DNA of 64,000 nt, from the NCBI GenBank assembly GCA_032622095.1, contig CP136064.1, positions 149,111,819 through 149,175,818 on the forward strand. The letters are read 5' to 3'. The position numbers were made by a program, and so were the translations under genes. Source of the stretch: Siphonodentalium dalli (Eukaryota > Mollusca > Scaphopoda > Gadilida > Siphonodentaliidae). A model generated the notes under the pieces. It saw only the letters and a list, made by a program, of their open reading frames with translations. It was not told the origin of the DNA and did no database searches. Below are positions 45,064-56,779 of the stretch, one piece after another; position 1 is the first letter of the stretch, and the number at the start of each line of letters is the position of its first letter.

Positions 45064-45681
45064 CTCTATTCCGAAGGTTCACTAATCCGAAGGTTCACTA
45101 ATCCGAAGGTTCAATATTCCGAAGGTTCACTATTCCGAAGGTTCGCTATTCCGAAGGTTTTTGTTATTTTAAAAGTTAATTCTATATTCTAAAGTATTGA
45201 GAGGGTTCTTTAGTACGAAGACTCTTTTTATGAAGGAAATAACTTAAAACATTAAAAAAAAAAATGTGATTTTTGTTTTCGTGGGTTTCCTTGAGATTTA
45301 ACTTACTGTATAGCAGAATACCGCTGAATGGACCTAACTGCAATTCTGACTTTGTATTGATTTTAATGTTGATGTTTCTTTCAAGTACAGATTGCCAGTT
45401 CGGGTAGAATGCATCTCTTACTCGTAGTTTATTTCAGTCATTGTGTTTTCAACTTTCTATAATATTAAAATGATAAACTGATACTGTCTTCTTGCTATTA
45501 ATAACCGACATCTGGGACAAATTAGATATTAGATTGGGGTGTATAAATGTACGGGGGCGCAAATTTTGATTCATTTCTGGCTAAAAACTCCCATAATAGA
45601 AAACCTTCGGAATAGCGATCCTTCGGAATAGTGAACATTCGGATTAGTGAACCTTCGGAATAGCGAACCTTCGGAATAGAG
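45064..45681. mobile_element. foldback element with tandemly repeated termini
   Basis: The left end holds six units of about 16-18 bp built on ATTCCGAAGGTTCACT (45064-45160). The right end holds five inverted units (45601-45681). Outer ends read CTCTATTCCGAAGGTTC and its complement. The centre (45161-45600) is A+T-rich without coding. Direct subterminal repeats arranged as inverted termini are typical of some MITE and foldback families. Target duplication not seen. Confidence 0.8.
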
Positions 45682-46280
45682 AACCCTACCCGACACTCCA
45701 CGGTGTCGGAGTAAACCCCAACGCCGGCAAGATTATGGACCGCGTCGGAGTTTACTCCGGCCGCAGTACGTTTTACTTTATCGATGTACGGGATGTTTGG
45801 AGAGATGTCTTTATTATAGTTATTGGATAGGGATTTGGTGTATTTAGTATCAAAACACGTCACGCGGGGTAGAGCCTACGGTGTCCCATAGACTGCTCCA
45901 CGCTTTCAACAAAAAAAATATCGAGAAGTGTCTGCAGTGAAAATTTTGCTGAATGAAACTTAAATTATTTACCCCGAAATTCCGAATGCGCTCGACAAAG
46001 ATTGTGTTTTTCTCCAGAACTGATATGAAATCCTGTAAAAGCATAAATAGGCATTGCCTATCATATACGTCTTCCATTGATTGGTGTAACTTCTGAATTG
46101 ACTAGCCTAGCCCTGTTATGGAAAACTGAAACTGTTAAAGCCCGATGTGCGGTCGACCTAGGCACCCCCAGGACTTAACGTCACTCCACTAATTTTCTTT
46201 CTTAATGTCTCCTCTAATATATTTCGGTTGTTAACAAGAATAAAAGTGGCCGCAGAGACTCCAGACGTCCATCATGGCGG
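45682..46280. other. unassigned sequence
   Basis: Contains two GTCGGAGT..ACTCCG-type repeats (45700-45765). Minus open frames of 75-113 codons here show no recognised motif; a host exon cannot be excluded. Confidence 0.3.
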
Positions 46281-48060
46281 CCATTTTTTATATGCACCAG
46301 GTTTCTTCGATCGCCGTTATAGTAAAGATAATATCACATGCGGTCTTGTTTTCCGCTCGATTTGTTATGCTAATAGAAAACCCTTACAAATTAGCCCAAA
46401 ATCCAACACCAAAATCCAATATGGCGGCCAAGATGGCCACCGAAATGTGAAAATTTGCTATTTTTCTGACATTTCACCACCTTTCGTTTGCTTCTGTGGG
46501 AAAATATAGGCACCTTGGTGTGATTTTATAAATATGTCGTATAGCAGAGTCATTAGCGAAAACACTGGGATCATAATATACATTCCTTGTTGGATATTTT
46601 TGTCCGATATCACGTTTTCCCAAATGCCGGTATAAACCGGTTATAGCCGAATCGACGCTAATAACGCGATGTCTGTTCTGAATCATTGAATGTTATTGCT
46701 ATCATAACAACACCCATGCATATATATGTGCAGGATTTACTCGAGTTAGGATTCCTCTTATACCTGAGTTGAGGAATATTCACCCAAAGTCAAGATGGCG
46801 GCCAAAATGGCCAGCAATTATAGAAATATCGCTGATTTTCACATCAGTGAGCGTTATTGTCCCGATAACTCGACACAGGCTTACTATTGTGAGTGGGGAA
46901 CATTGAAGCGAAGAACTTTCCTTATTCAAATAAAAGTCCCCCAAATCCAAGATGGCATTCACAATGGCGGACAGATTTGGAAAAATCACCGAAATTACAT
47001 TTTTCACATCATAGGGCATTATTGTCGAGACATGTGCTGCAATTCCACACATGCTGACAGTTGAGTTCGAAATACTGAAGTGAAGTAAATACATTGCATC
47101 TCATGCAAGAAATTGTTTTCTAAATCGAAGATGCTGCCAAAATGCCGACCAAAATTTGAAAACAAGCTTACATTCCTTTACTTTCTTACGATGGGCGTTA
47201 TTGTTACGCGAATTATACCCGCAATTACATACTCATATGAAATATTAATATTAAGTATTCATTTGAGTTTGGCAATTGATACTCACAGTCAAGATGGCGG
47301 CTTGACTGGCGGCCAGAAATTGAAAAGAAGTTGATATTTTCACATACTAATTTAAACTTTTTGTCATAATATCGATATGTATGGTTGAAACTGTACATAA
47401 ACCATTTATTAGTTCAACGTAAAACGTCTTTAAAAAAGTATAACATAGCTCGTATACTTCTGGAAGGGCGAAAACCCACAATTAATAATCACGATGTGGC
47501 ATTTCAAAATCCATTCTTCACTTACCGCCGATAATGGCTGTAACCGTAGGTGCGGCAATTAGTCATATCAGAACAATTATCTGATAACAGATTTTGATTT
47601 GCCACGTCCATAATTATCTGGACCAGCTTCCATTTCTTTGTCTGACAAATATAGGTCGCTCACACCAACAAAGTATTCAACACTTCCTGGGAGAAGGGTG
47701 ACCTTTCGTTTGTTACCGACGTTTGAAAACAAGCTTACATTCCTTTACTTTCTTACGATGGGCGTTATTGTTAAGCGAAATTCTACCCACAATTACGTGT
47801 TCATATTGAATATTGATATGAAATATTCATTTGAGTTTGGCAATTGATACTCACAGTCAAGATGGCGGCTAAACTGGCGGCCAGCAATTGAAAAGTCAAT
47901 ATTTTCACATACTAATTTCAACTTTTTGTCATATCGATATGTATGGAGGAAACTGTACATAAACCACGTCTCAAAACGCATAGCATAGCTCGTATCCTTC
48001 TGGAAGGATGAAAACCCACAATTAATAATCGCGACATGGCATTTCGAAATCCGACTGTTC

Positions 48061-48721
48061 TGGGGAGGCTAGCATGGTATTATCCAGACAAATTATACGT
48101 CTGGTCAAGTTGATTCAGAACGGCCTTGAATCGGATGGAGAATACAATCTTACCATACCAAAACACCGACACGCATGACATTCTATATCTGAAACATGCA
48201 CCTGGTGTAGGGGTGGTGTATACCGTGGCCCATTTCATTCCTACTAATATGTCCACAGACTAGCACCGCGAGTATTGTTCTTTGTTGGGAGCTCTTCGAC
48301 AAGACGACTGTGGGACATCAAACATCACACAGGATCATGGTCAAGAAGTGTGGGTAGTCGGTACAGTATGGTCTTCTCCTTTATAGGAGATAGGCATCTG
48401 TCCAAGGGAATGAGACAGCTAGCAATCTCCGAAACACTGCAGAAGTTGTCTACGTGTGCCAATGCATTCGCTAAGTTTGTGAGTTGGCAAACCATATATT
48501 GAAAAGTGACTAGCTAACTGGGAAGTTCGCCAGGTGTACATGTAAATGTGGTTAGCCCAATGGGTATGAGACATACATACATAGAGATGGCCTTCTGTAA
48601 GCTTGTATACTCACCATATGCCTTTCAAGTTCAAGATGAAGCACAAATCCCATATTTAATAATTTTTTAAATTGTAAGCTACACACTGGAAAATTAATTG
48701 TTTGAAACGTTTTCATTAGAG
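48061..48721. other. unique centre of the palindrome
   Basis: No repeat partner inside the window. The plus frame at 48275-48502 (75 codons) has no recognised motif. Confidence 0.35.
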
Positions 48722-49680
48722 GTACCCTTCTCCCAGTGTTGACTACTTTGTTGGTGTGAGCGACCTTTCTCAGACAAAGAAATGGAAGCTGGTCCAGATA
48801 ATTATGGACATGGCAAATCAGAATCTGTTATCATGTAATTCTCTGATATGACCATTTGGCGCACCTACGGTTACGGCCATTATCGGCGCTAAGTGGAGAA
48901 TGGATTTTGAAATGCCACATCGTGATTATTAATTGTGGGGTTTCGCCCTTCCAGAATGATACGAGCTATGTAATGCGTTTTGAGACGTTTTAAGTTGAAC
49001 TAATAGATGGCTTATGTACATTTTCGACCACACATATCAATATTATGACAAAAAGTTTAAATTAGTATGTGAAAATATCAACTTCTTTTCAATTGCTGGC
49101 CGCCAGTCAAGCCGCCATCTTGACTGTGAGTATCAATTGCCAAACTCAAATGAATACTTCATTTTAATATTCCATATGAACATTGTGGGTAGAATTCGCG
49201 TAACAATAACGTCCATCGTAAGAAAGTAAAGGAATGTAAGCTTGTTTTCAAATTTCGGTGGCCATTTTGGCCACTATCTTCGAATTAGAAAAACAATTTC
49301 TTGCATGAGATGTAAGGTAATTACTTCACTGCAGTATTTCGAACTCCACTGTCAGCATGTGTGGAATTGTCTCGACAATAATGCCCAATGATGTGAAAAT
49401 GAGGGAATTTCGGTGATTTTTCAAAATCTGTCCGCCATTGTGAGCACCATTTTTGATTTGGGGGACTTTTATTTGAATGTGATATAAGGAAAGTTCTTCG
49501 CTTCAATGTTCCCCACTCACAATAGTAAGCCTGTGTGGAGTTATCGAGACAATAACGCTCACTGATGTTAAAATCAGCGATTTTCGGCAATTTTTCAATT
49601 TCTGGTGGCCATTTTGGCCGCCATCTTGGATTTGGGTGAATGTTCCTCAACTCAGGTATAAGAGGAATCCTAACTCGAGT

Positions 49681-50915
49681 CAGGGATGTGGCTAGAGGGT
49701 CTCCGCTGGGGGGGTGTCCACCTTGGGAGTTTCCAACTGCACCCCCCCTTGACTCGGAATCACACCAACACAACTTTTTGCATAATTCCTTTCGCACACC
49801 CCCCCCCCCCCCTTGAGTCGGAATCACACCAACACAACTTTTTGCATAATTCCATTTGCACCCCCCCCCTTGAGTCGGAATCGCACCAACACAACTTTTT
49901 TGCATAATTCCATTTGCACCCCCCCCCCCTTGTACCTCATGCTTGGGCCTAATTTCCTATATATTCATAAGCCATGCTTCTATTTTCCCAGTATGAGAAC
50001 ATTAAGATATTTTAACCTGAAAATTGCCCCCAAAAAAACAACTAGTGATCTAATTCCAGACAAATGCACACAGCTACCGACAACAGACCAGGAAACACCG
50101 GGCCGACCATGGTTGTTCGGCCCGGTGTGAGAAAATTTTGAAAACTATACAAGAAAGTCGCAAATCCTAGCATCTAGACTGGCCTCAACTGAAGCTTCCT
50201 AGTGTTGGAAATTTCAAACCTCATGCTCCCCCTCAGGTTGGAAAATTCTTCAACTGATGACCATTTATGTCTACAAGTTTGACCAAATGTAGTAAAATAT
50301 TGTTTTGCTAAACTAATTAGCAGTTTTGTATTGGCCATGTGGATGGGGCAATGACACACCGGGCCGACCATGGTTCGGCCCGGTGTGCGAAAATTTTGAA
50401 ATCTGAACAAGAAAATCGCAAAATCCTAACATCTAGACTAGCCTCAAGCCTTCCTACTGTTGGAAATTTCAAATCCTACACCCCCACTTAGGTTGGAAAA
50501 TTTCCAACTGATGACCATTCCAATGACAATGTTGACCAATTGTATGACAATATTGTTTTCTTAAATTAACTAGAAGTTTTTGACTGGCCACAGGGGAGGG
50601 ACCAGGACACAAGCTTTCCAAGTGTTGGAAATTTCCAACCTGTCACCCCCCTAAGGTTGGAAAATTTCCTACTGATGACCATTTCTGTCAAAATTTTTGA
50701 CCAAAAATAGGAACATATGCAAATATTGGTCGAAAAACAATAAATTCCCCCCCAATAAATTGTTTTATAATCAGACTACAAGAACATTTTCAACCTATTG
50801 TTGGTGTGAAATTTCGTTGTGGCAGGTATGAAATTTCCAACTATTGAAAATATAGCTCTCAGCTGGGGGGGGGGGTGAGACACCCCCCCCACACCCCCCT
50901 CTAGCCACATCCCTG
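49681..50915. mobile_element. hAT-like non-autonomous element, 8-bp target duplication
   Basis: The termini CAGGGATGTGGCTAGAGGG are perfect 19-bp inverted repeats. They are flanked by ACTCGAGT on both sides (49673-49680, 50916-50923). The homologous left arm of the palindrome has a single ACTCGAGT (46739-46746), so the empty site is visible. An 8-bp duplication with CAGGG ends is the hallmark of the hAT superfamily. Inside are three units of about 66 bp (CTTGAGTCGGAATCACACCA, 49750-49930) and two to three units of about 261 bp with a palindromic core, but no transposase. The 194-codon minus frame here is a translation of the short repeats. Confidence 0.88.
50095..50386. repeat. 261-bp direct repeat with ACACCGGGCCGA palindromes
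   Basis: ACACCGGGCCGA..TCGGCCCGGTGT stem-loops with CCATGG in the loop occur at 50095-50128 and 50356-50386. The sequence after each (GAAAATTTTGAAA, CTAACATCTAGACT, GTTGGAAATTTC) repeats. A third, poorer copy without the hairpin follows at about 50600-50690. Confidence 0.85.
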
Positions 50916-51370
50916 ACTCGAGTATCTCCTGCACATATATAGGCATGGGTGTTGTTATGATTGCAATAACATTCAATGATTCAGAACAGACATCGCGTTA
51001 TTAGCGTCGATTCGGCTATAACCGGCATTTGGGAAAACGTGATATCGGACAAAAATATCCAACAAGGAATGTATATTATGGTCCCAGTGTTTTCGCTAAT
51101 GACTCTGCTATACGACATATTTATAAAATCACAATAATTGCAATAATCACGCCAAGATGCCTATATTTTCCCACAGAGACAAATGAAAGGTGGTGAAATG
51201 TCAGAAAAATAGCAAGTTTTCACATTTCGGTGGCCTTCTTGGCCGCCATATTGGATTTTGGGCTAATTTGTAAGGGATTTCTATTAGCATAACAAATCGA
51301 GCGGAAAACAAGACCGCATGTCATATCATCTTTACTATAACGGCGATTGAAGAGACCTGGTGCATATAAA

Positions 51371-51945
51371 AACAAGACAGTCAATGACTGTGGGGTCTTC
51401 ACATCTGACTGTAAAGACTCAGAAGACTGGGACTCTGAAGACAACAACAGTCAGTAATTGTCAAAATCACTTAAGACAAGTAATTCTAAACATGGACAAT
51501 GCTGGAGGTTCTCCGATTAGCAAGGCTCTTACCAAACTGACATCGCCCATAAAGTTAAAATTTGGGGCCATTTTGGTCTAACAGTTTAACCCGAAGTAGG
51601 AAAATATGGACTGTTACTGGTTAAAAAAATCAAATCTACAACTTATGTTCTATCAGGAATTAAATTTAAAATTTTGATCAAAGTAGGGTGTAAAAACCCC
51701 ACCCCCTCTACACTTCCGCCTCGTTGTCCCCACCCAGGCAGCTTAGAAATCAATAGGAATCTATATGTTATTATACCAGTATCAAACAGCAAAGATACAG
51801 GTAGGGTGGGTGGTTGAGAGTTAAATCTCTTATCTCTGCCCCTATTTGAATAAACGTGAATGCCCACCTATGAGATCCATTCATCTAGAAATTTTAAACA
51901 GTAGATTTTAAGAGTTAAAGAGAACTGATTTCGCTCAAAAGTTTC
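51371..51945. other. unassigned sequence
   Basis: No partner and no coding motif recognised. Confidence 0.35.
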
Positions 51946-51949
51946 CTAA

Positions 51950-52160
51950 AAATGGCCCCATGTGTACAAATCTGAAACCCAGTCACCGAAGGACCCTCCA
52001 TAGCAATCATAGGCTAAATAGGCCTGATGGTTCTTGAGAAGAAGTTGTTTTAAGAATTACTATGGAGGGAAAGAGTTACTGCCCTGGCTTCTCACCTCTA
52101 TGACCAGATGAACTTATTTGAACAAATCTGAATTTGAGTCACATAGGGGACATCCACACA
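51950..52160 (+). repeat. dispersed repeat D, copy 1
   Basis: Shares AAGGACCCTCCATA, GGTTCTTGAGAAGAAGTTGT, AAGAATTACTATGGAGGGAA and AATCTGAATTTGAGTCACATA with copies at 53620 and 54450. A GGATGGA-rich stretch follows at 52213-52265. Confidence 0.75.
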
Positions 52161-52393
52161 AAATATATAAACCCATTTGGTCTTTAAAATGTATCTGGAG
52201 AACAAAAAAAGTGATGGACGGATGGAGACATCCCAATTCAGGGATGGATGGGAGGATAGACTGACAGAGAGACAGACAAATTCAATCCAATATACCCCCC
52301 AATGTTTTCTTTGCAAAATCAGGGTATAATGATTTCAACTGGATAGGTGGTGGTTAAGATTATAATATTGGAACAGCCAAGTCTGAATATAGT

Positions 52394-52740
52394 GTCTAAC
52401 ATTTGCAGAATGAGGTCCCTAAAGGGTGAATTTAGTGACGCAAACCTGCCATGCATTGCTATGGAAGACATAGGAACAGACTGATGGTCTCCAGTTAAAG
52501 TTGGTGATGTGCACCCATTGGGCACCTCAATTATCCATTTTATCTTCTGCAAATTAGGGGAGTCTAAACAGAAGGGAAAAAGTAAGTAGAAACGTAAATT
52601 TAATACCCTATATACTTCCCTGAAGATGAGGCCTAAGGAGACCGAGGTCCCTGGAGAGTGTATTTGGTGATGGTAGCCTACTGTGCATGGTAGCATCACT
52701 AAATTCACCCTCTGGGGACCTCATTCTGCAAATGTCAGAC
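52394..52740. repeat. inverted repeat of ~65 bp
   Basis: The left arm 52394-52460 and right arm 52675-52740 share TCTAACATTTGCAGAATGAG and CTAAATTCACCCT in inverted orientation. An additional partial direct copy (GAGGTCCCTGGAGAGTG) is at about 52645. Confidence 0.75.
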
Positions 52741-53619
52741 ACACAGATTTAGGAATAGCATTTTGTATTGATTTTAATGACATGCATGGGGCATGAGTGT
52801 TAAGCATTTGTTTACATTTCATTATGACTGTGTTATTAATCCCATGCTTTCATTAAAGATTTTCATAACTCTGCAGATGTCACAATGGTGTCAGTTTTTC
52901 TAATTTATTTTTTTCTGGACAGTGGGTGCAGGAGCGGCGCAGAGTGGGGGTGGGTGTGTTGACTTGACAATGGGGGGGGGGGGGGGCTGGAATGGAGTGT
53001 GTTGGTGTGTATTTGTCCTGGTGACCTGATCTCCAGAGAATGTTTATAGATATGTCAGATTTCTCTTGACATGTGTAGGCATGGTCATACAGTTGGAACC
53101 AAAAGTAATGCTTCTTATTTATGATTCTCTGTCAAGAATTAGAGTAAATATTATTTTTGGAATTATCAGGAATGGCCATGCAATGCCAAACAATAGCAGC
53201 ATTGTATTATTTATATCCAGCAGCCCAGTTGTCAGACTAATTAATTATCTTGTCAGTGACAAATGTACTGCACAATACTGCCTCTTTATATTGTGGCTCT
53301 GGGTAAACCTGGGGATGTCCAGTCTAATTACTTTTAAAGGACAACAGAAGTTATGTGCTCTGTGGAGATTATGATGTGCTATTCAAACATAGGCATGTCA
53401 GATATAGTATAGCCCTGTAGTCAATAATATTTAACCACATGGGGAGGGTTGGGGAGGGGGTGGTGTGTGGGTTGTGATTTTGGTATGTCTAAAACAAAAA
53501 GATCAAAGGTTAAAATGAAAAAATATATATATATTTTTTTCATTTTTCATTTTTTTTTAATTGTGCAAGGATTTCAATTTAAAAATATTATAATTTTTTT
53601 TTTATGAGTTATGGCCCTG
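52741..53619. other. unassigned, with G-rich and A+T simple tracts
   Basis: A G homopolymer of about 15 bases at 52972-52986 and a (TA)n/poly-T stretch at 53522-53560. No coding motif in the 102-codon frame at 53066-53374. Confidence 0.4.
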
Positions 53620-53905
53620 ACTCTGTCCCTATTTGACCCATTGACCCCATTTGAACAAAACTGAACCCCAGTCAACCAAGGACCCTCCATACCAAATATT
53701 AGCTAAATCGGCCCAATGGTTCTTGACAAGTCGTTCTAAGAATTACTATGTAGGAATAGAGTTATGGCCCTGCTTTCGCAACTATTTGACCCAGTGACCT
53801 CATTTGAACAAATCTGAATGTGAGTCACCTAGGGAATTGTTGACGGATGGATGGACGGATGGATGGACAGACGGACAGACAGACGGACGGACGTACCGAC
53901 GACAG
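53620..53905 (+). repeat. dispersed repeat D, copy 2, ending in (GGAC/GGAT)n
   Basis: Contains AGGACCCTCCATACCAAATA, GGTTCTTGACAAG and AATCTGAATGTGAGTCACCT, as in copy 1. It runs directly into GACGGATGGATGGACGGATG-type tetranucleotides (53841-53895). Confidence 0.8.
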
Positions 53906-54449
53906 GGTACTTGTGTGAACATGTACTTGTGGGCTGCTGGACAAGTCATGCGAGGTGCAGTGCGTCCACCTTATACTTGTGATAGGCGCACTGGATGGCC
54001 GTATGTATGAGCTTCGTCGATCAACTCAGTCTCAGTGGGCTGCAGCCCACAGACAGAACAACGCAATCTAACTCGGTGGGTTGCAGCCCAGAGCAATGCA
54101 ATCTAAACAAGAAAACCATAGTCAGAAATGGTAACGCCACCAAGATTATAGTATTACATATAAATAGAAATTATAAAAAATACATAAAATATTTTGATAA
54201 CTATTGCGTTTAAACAAGTAATCCTTCAAATTATTACTAACAAAGCAAGTAAACGACTGTGGGGTCACTCAACAGATTATAAAGACTTGGACTTAGTATA
54301 CTGTAAATACTAAAATTTAAATGAAATAATTGAAAGATAAAATTTAGCAAGTAGTGAAAGTTAATTTTCTCATTTAAATTTATTTTTTTGGTTAAATAAA
54401 GCAATAATATAAATGTAAAATTTGGTTTTACAAAAAAATGATTGACCGT

Positions 54450-54745
54450 GGCTCTTCCAATAATTGCGCGACTGACCTGGTCAATTGTTCTTAAGTAGTT
54501 GTTTTGAGAATTACAATGGAGGGAAATAGTTATGGCTGTGGCTTCGCAAGTAATTAACTTGGTGACGTGATGTTAACAAATCTGAACTCCAGTAAACCAA
54601 CGACGCTCCATACCAAATATAAGGTAAATAAATTATTCTTTAGAAGTTGTTTTAAGATTTACTATGGAGGGAAAGAATTGTGTTGCTGGCTTCGCAACCT
54701 CATTGTAACAAATATAAATATTAGTCACTCAGGCAATAGATGTAT
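54450..54745 (+). repeat. dispersed repeat D, copy 3
   Basis: Two internal halves both carry TTTTAAGATTTACTATGGAG- or TTTTGAGAATTACAATGGAG-type sequence followed by GTTATGGCTGTGGCTTCGCA. It ends at TATTAGTCACTCAGG. More diverged than copies 1 and 2. Confidence 0.65.
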
Positions 54746-55033
54746 CTATTCTGTATATTAAGTTATTGGGTCTTACGTGTCTTGAGATGTCTAAATATTT
54801 TTCGATGGGCAGATCGCACAAGCGCAAGGGACCACCGCCAATCTTCTCTGTTGTGATTCCAATTGTTGGCTTATTAAATATGCCTAAGAAACAGTCGCGC
54901 GCGAAGCGCGCTCCGTAGGTCGGGTTTTGGATCCCAGTTAATGAAAATATCATTGAAATAATCGGTTTCCCCCCAATAAACATGTTCAATATACATGTTT
55001 TTGGAGCAGAATTAGGAAGACCATATTGGACGC
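54746..55033. other. unassigned sequence
   Basis: Includes a CGCGCGAAGCGCG inverted motif at 54896-54908. No coding motif. Confidence 0.35.
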
Positions 55034-55447
55034 CATAATTCTGCTGTGGTTAAGTGGTCAATTACTTTGGACATTACTGTATGTAGATGGAGTTATCATT
55101 AGACCTCACATCCTTATATGGGATACAGTAATGCCCAAAGTAATTGTCCACTTAACCACAGCAGAATTATGGGTAATTTTTCAGGATTTAAAATCCTGAA
55201 AAAATACCCATAATTCTGCTGTGGTTAGTGGTCAATTACTTTGGACATTACTGTATGTGGATGGAGTTATCATTAGACATCGCATCCTTATATGGGCATC
55301 AGTAATGCCTAAAGTAATTAACCAATTAACCACAGCAGAATTATATGTAATTTTTCAGGATTTAAAATCTTGAAAAATTACCCATAATTCTGCTGTGGTT
55401 AAGTGGTCAATTACTTTGGACATTACTGTATGTAGATGGAGTTAAAT
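55034..55447. mobile_element. tandem array of a 138-bp palindromic MITE (2.5 copies)
   Basis: CATAATTCTGCTGTGGTTAA starts at 55034, 55209 and 55383 (spacing 175 and 174). Copies 1 and 2 end with the complementary arm (55171 and about 55345); copy 3 has only the left arm. The 37-bp linkers (GGTAATTTTTCAGGATTTAA and its complement) are themselves palindromic, so the array can be read as alternating nested palindromes. Confidence 0.9.
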
Positions 55448-55779
55448 CTCACATCAGTGTGTTGGAGATTTTGGACCTTGACTTGGGACCTTTGTTTTTT
55501 AACGCAACAAATGCGAGTACACCTTATACACACATTTCTGATGTCGCCAGAGTTTTTCTTGGATAAGATGAGTTTGAAGCCTGCTTACATTTCAAAATGT
55601 TGTCAGTTTTGTATTGTCTGCAGCAGAACTCGGCGCGTTGAAGCAAAAGTTACAAGAGATGAAATGCGTACGTAACGAGACTATAATACAAATGAAATAA
55701 AAGGTCAGCAGACCACAGTGTCCCCCGACAACATGGCAAGTCGATGCCGCTTTGTTAAAGAAATTTAAAAAAAATGTCG
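55448..55779. other. unassigned sequence
   Basis: The 79-codon plus frame at 55436-55675 has no recognised motif. Confidence 0.35.
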
Positions 55780-56690
55780 AAAATGGTTAATAACTCCATA
55801 AAAAAAATATTAGCTATATAGATGTTGCAAATCACCAACATGTTAGGAACAATATCCCAAAGTTTCAAATCTCTACATTTAAAACTGTAGAAGGAGTTGA
55901 TTACACCATGAAGGTACCCAATCTCATCCAAAAGGCAAAAATGTTCCAAATTTTCTAAGTCGAAAACCCCCCAAAAATATGGAAAAAATGATATTTTTTA
56001 TTAGCTATATAGATGTTGCAAATCACCAACATGTTAGGAACAATATCCCAGAGTTTCAAATCTCTACATTTAAAACTGTAGGAGGAGTTGATTACACCAT
56101 GAAGGTACCCAATCTCATCCAAAAGGCAAAAATGTTCCAAATTTTCTAAGTCGAAAACCCCCCAAAATTATGGAAAAAATGATATTTTTGATTAGCTATA
56201 TAGATGTTGCAAATCACCAACATGTTAGGAACAATATCCCAGAGTTTCAAATTTCTACATTTAAAACTGTAGGAGGAGTTGATTACACCATGAAGGTACC
56301 CAATCTCATCCAAAAGGCAAAAATGTTCCAAATTTTCTAAGTCGAAAACCCCCCAAAAATATGGAAAAAATGATATTTTTGATTAGCTATATAGATGTTG
56401 CAAATCACCAACATGTTAGGAACAATATCCCAGAGTTTCAAATCTCTACATTTAAAACTGTAGGAGGAGTTGATTACACCATGAAGGTACCCAATCTCAT
56501 CCAAAAGGCAAAAATGTTCCAAATTTTCTAAGTCGAAAACCCCCCAAAAATATGGAAAAAATGATATTTTTGATTAGCTATATAGATGTTGCAAATCACC
56601 AACATGTTAGGAACAATATCCCAGAGTTTCAAATCTCTACGTTTAAAACTGTAGGAGGAGTTGATTACACCATGAAGGGACCCGATCTCG
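55780..56690 (-). repeat. 191-bp tandem satellite, ~4.8 units
   Basis: GATGTTGCAAATCACCAACA recurs at exact 191-base intervals from about 55821 to 56585. Units are nearly identical, so homogenisation is recent compared with most repeats in the window. The repeated 61-codon minus frames (ending 55955, 56146, 56337, 56528) are one satellite frame, not genes: 191 is not a multiple of three and each frame stops inside its unit. Confidence 0.95.
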
Positions 56691-56742
56691 GACGCACGGA
56701 CGCACGGACGGACGGACACACGGACGGACGGACGGACGTGGG
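56691..56742 (+). repeat. (ACGG)n microsatellite
   Basis: CGGACGGACGGACGG-type tetranucleotides with two CGCA or CACA variants, directly following the 191-bp array. Confidence 0.93.
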
Positions 56743-56753
56743 TCATTTCTATA

Positions 56754-56779
56754 GTCCTCCGACGGAAACGTCGGGGGAC
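56754..56779. other. 11-bp-stem hairpin with GAAA loop
   Basis: GTCCTCCGACG pairs with CGTCGGGGGAC across a GAAA tetraloop (one T-G pair), then A-rich sequence follows. The order satellite, ACGG tract, hairpin resembles the 3' part of Helentron/HINE-type elements described in bivalves, which is an inference from architecture. Confidence 0.7.

Larger units (their letters stand above)
46283..51370. repeat. 5.1-kb imperfect palindrome
   Basis: The left arm 46283-47702 is inverted-repeated at 48722-51370, the right arm being longer by one 1235-bp insertion. Matching points include TATATGCACCAGG (46286 and complement near 51360), ACTCGAGT (46739 and 49673/50916), and CTTCTCCCAG near 48730 (complement of 47690-47700). 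The arms are built from about 165-bp degenerate units, each with AAGATGGCGGCCAAAATGGCC-like sequence (46792, 46950, 47128, 47293). The centre contains an extra plus-oriented copy (47717-48060) of 47150-47515 and 660 bp of unique sequence. No coding function was identified. Confidence 0.75.

Noticed and set aside
45850-46077. 75-codon minus frame that looks moderately protein-like
   Set aside because: No family motif, no convincing splice partners and no conservation evidence; left as unassigned.
49321-49905. 194-codon minus-strand open frame
   Set aside because: It crosses the hAT-like element boundary and translates three 66-bp repeats (CVGxIPTQGGG); it is not a gene.
55780-56690. CRISPR-like regularly spaced repeat
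   Set aside because: The 191-bp units are continuous satellite without variable spacers, and the context is eukaryotic.
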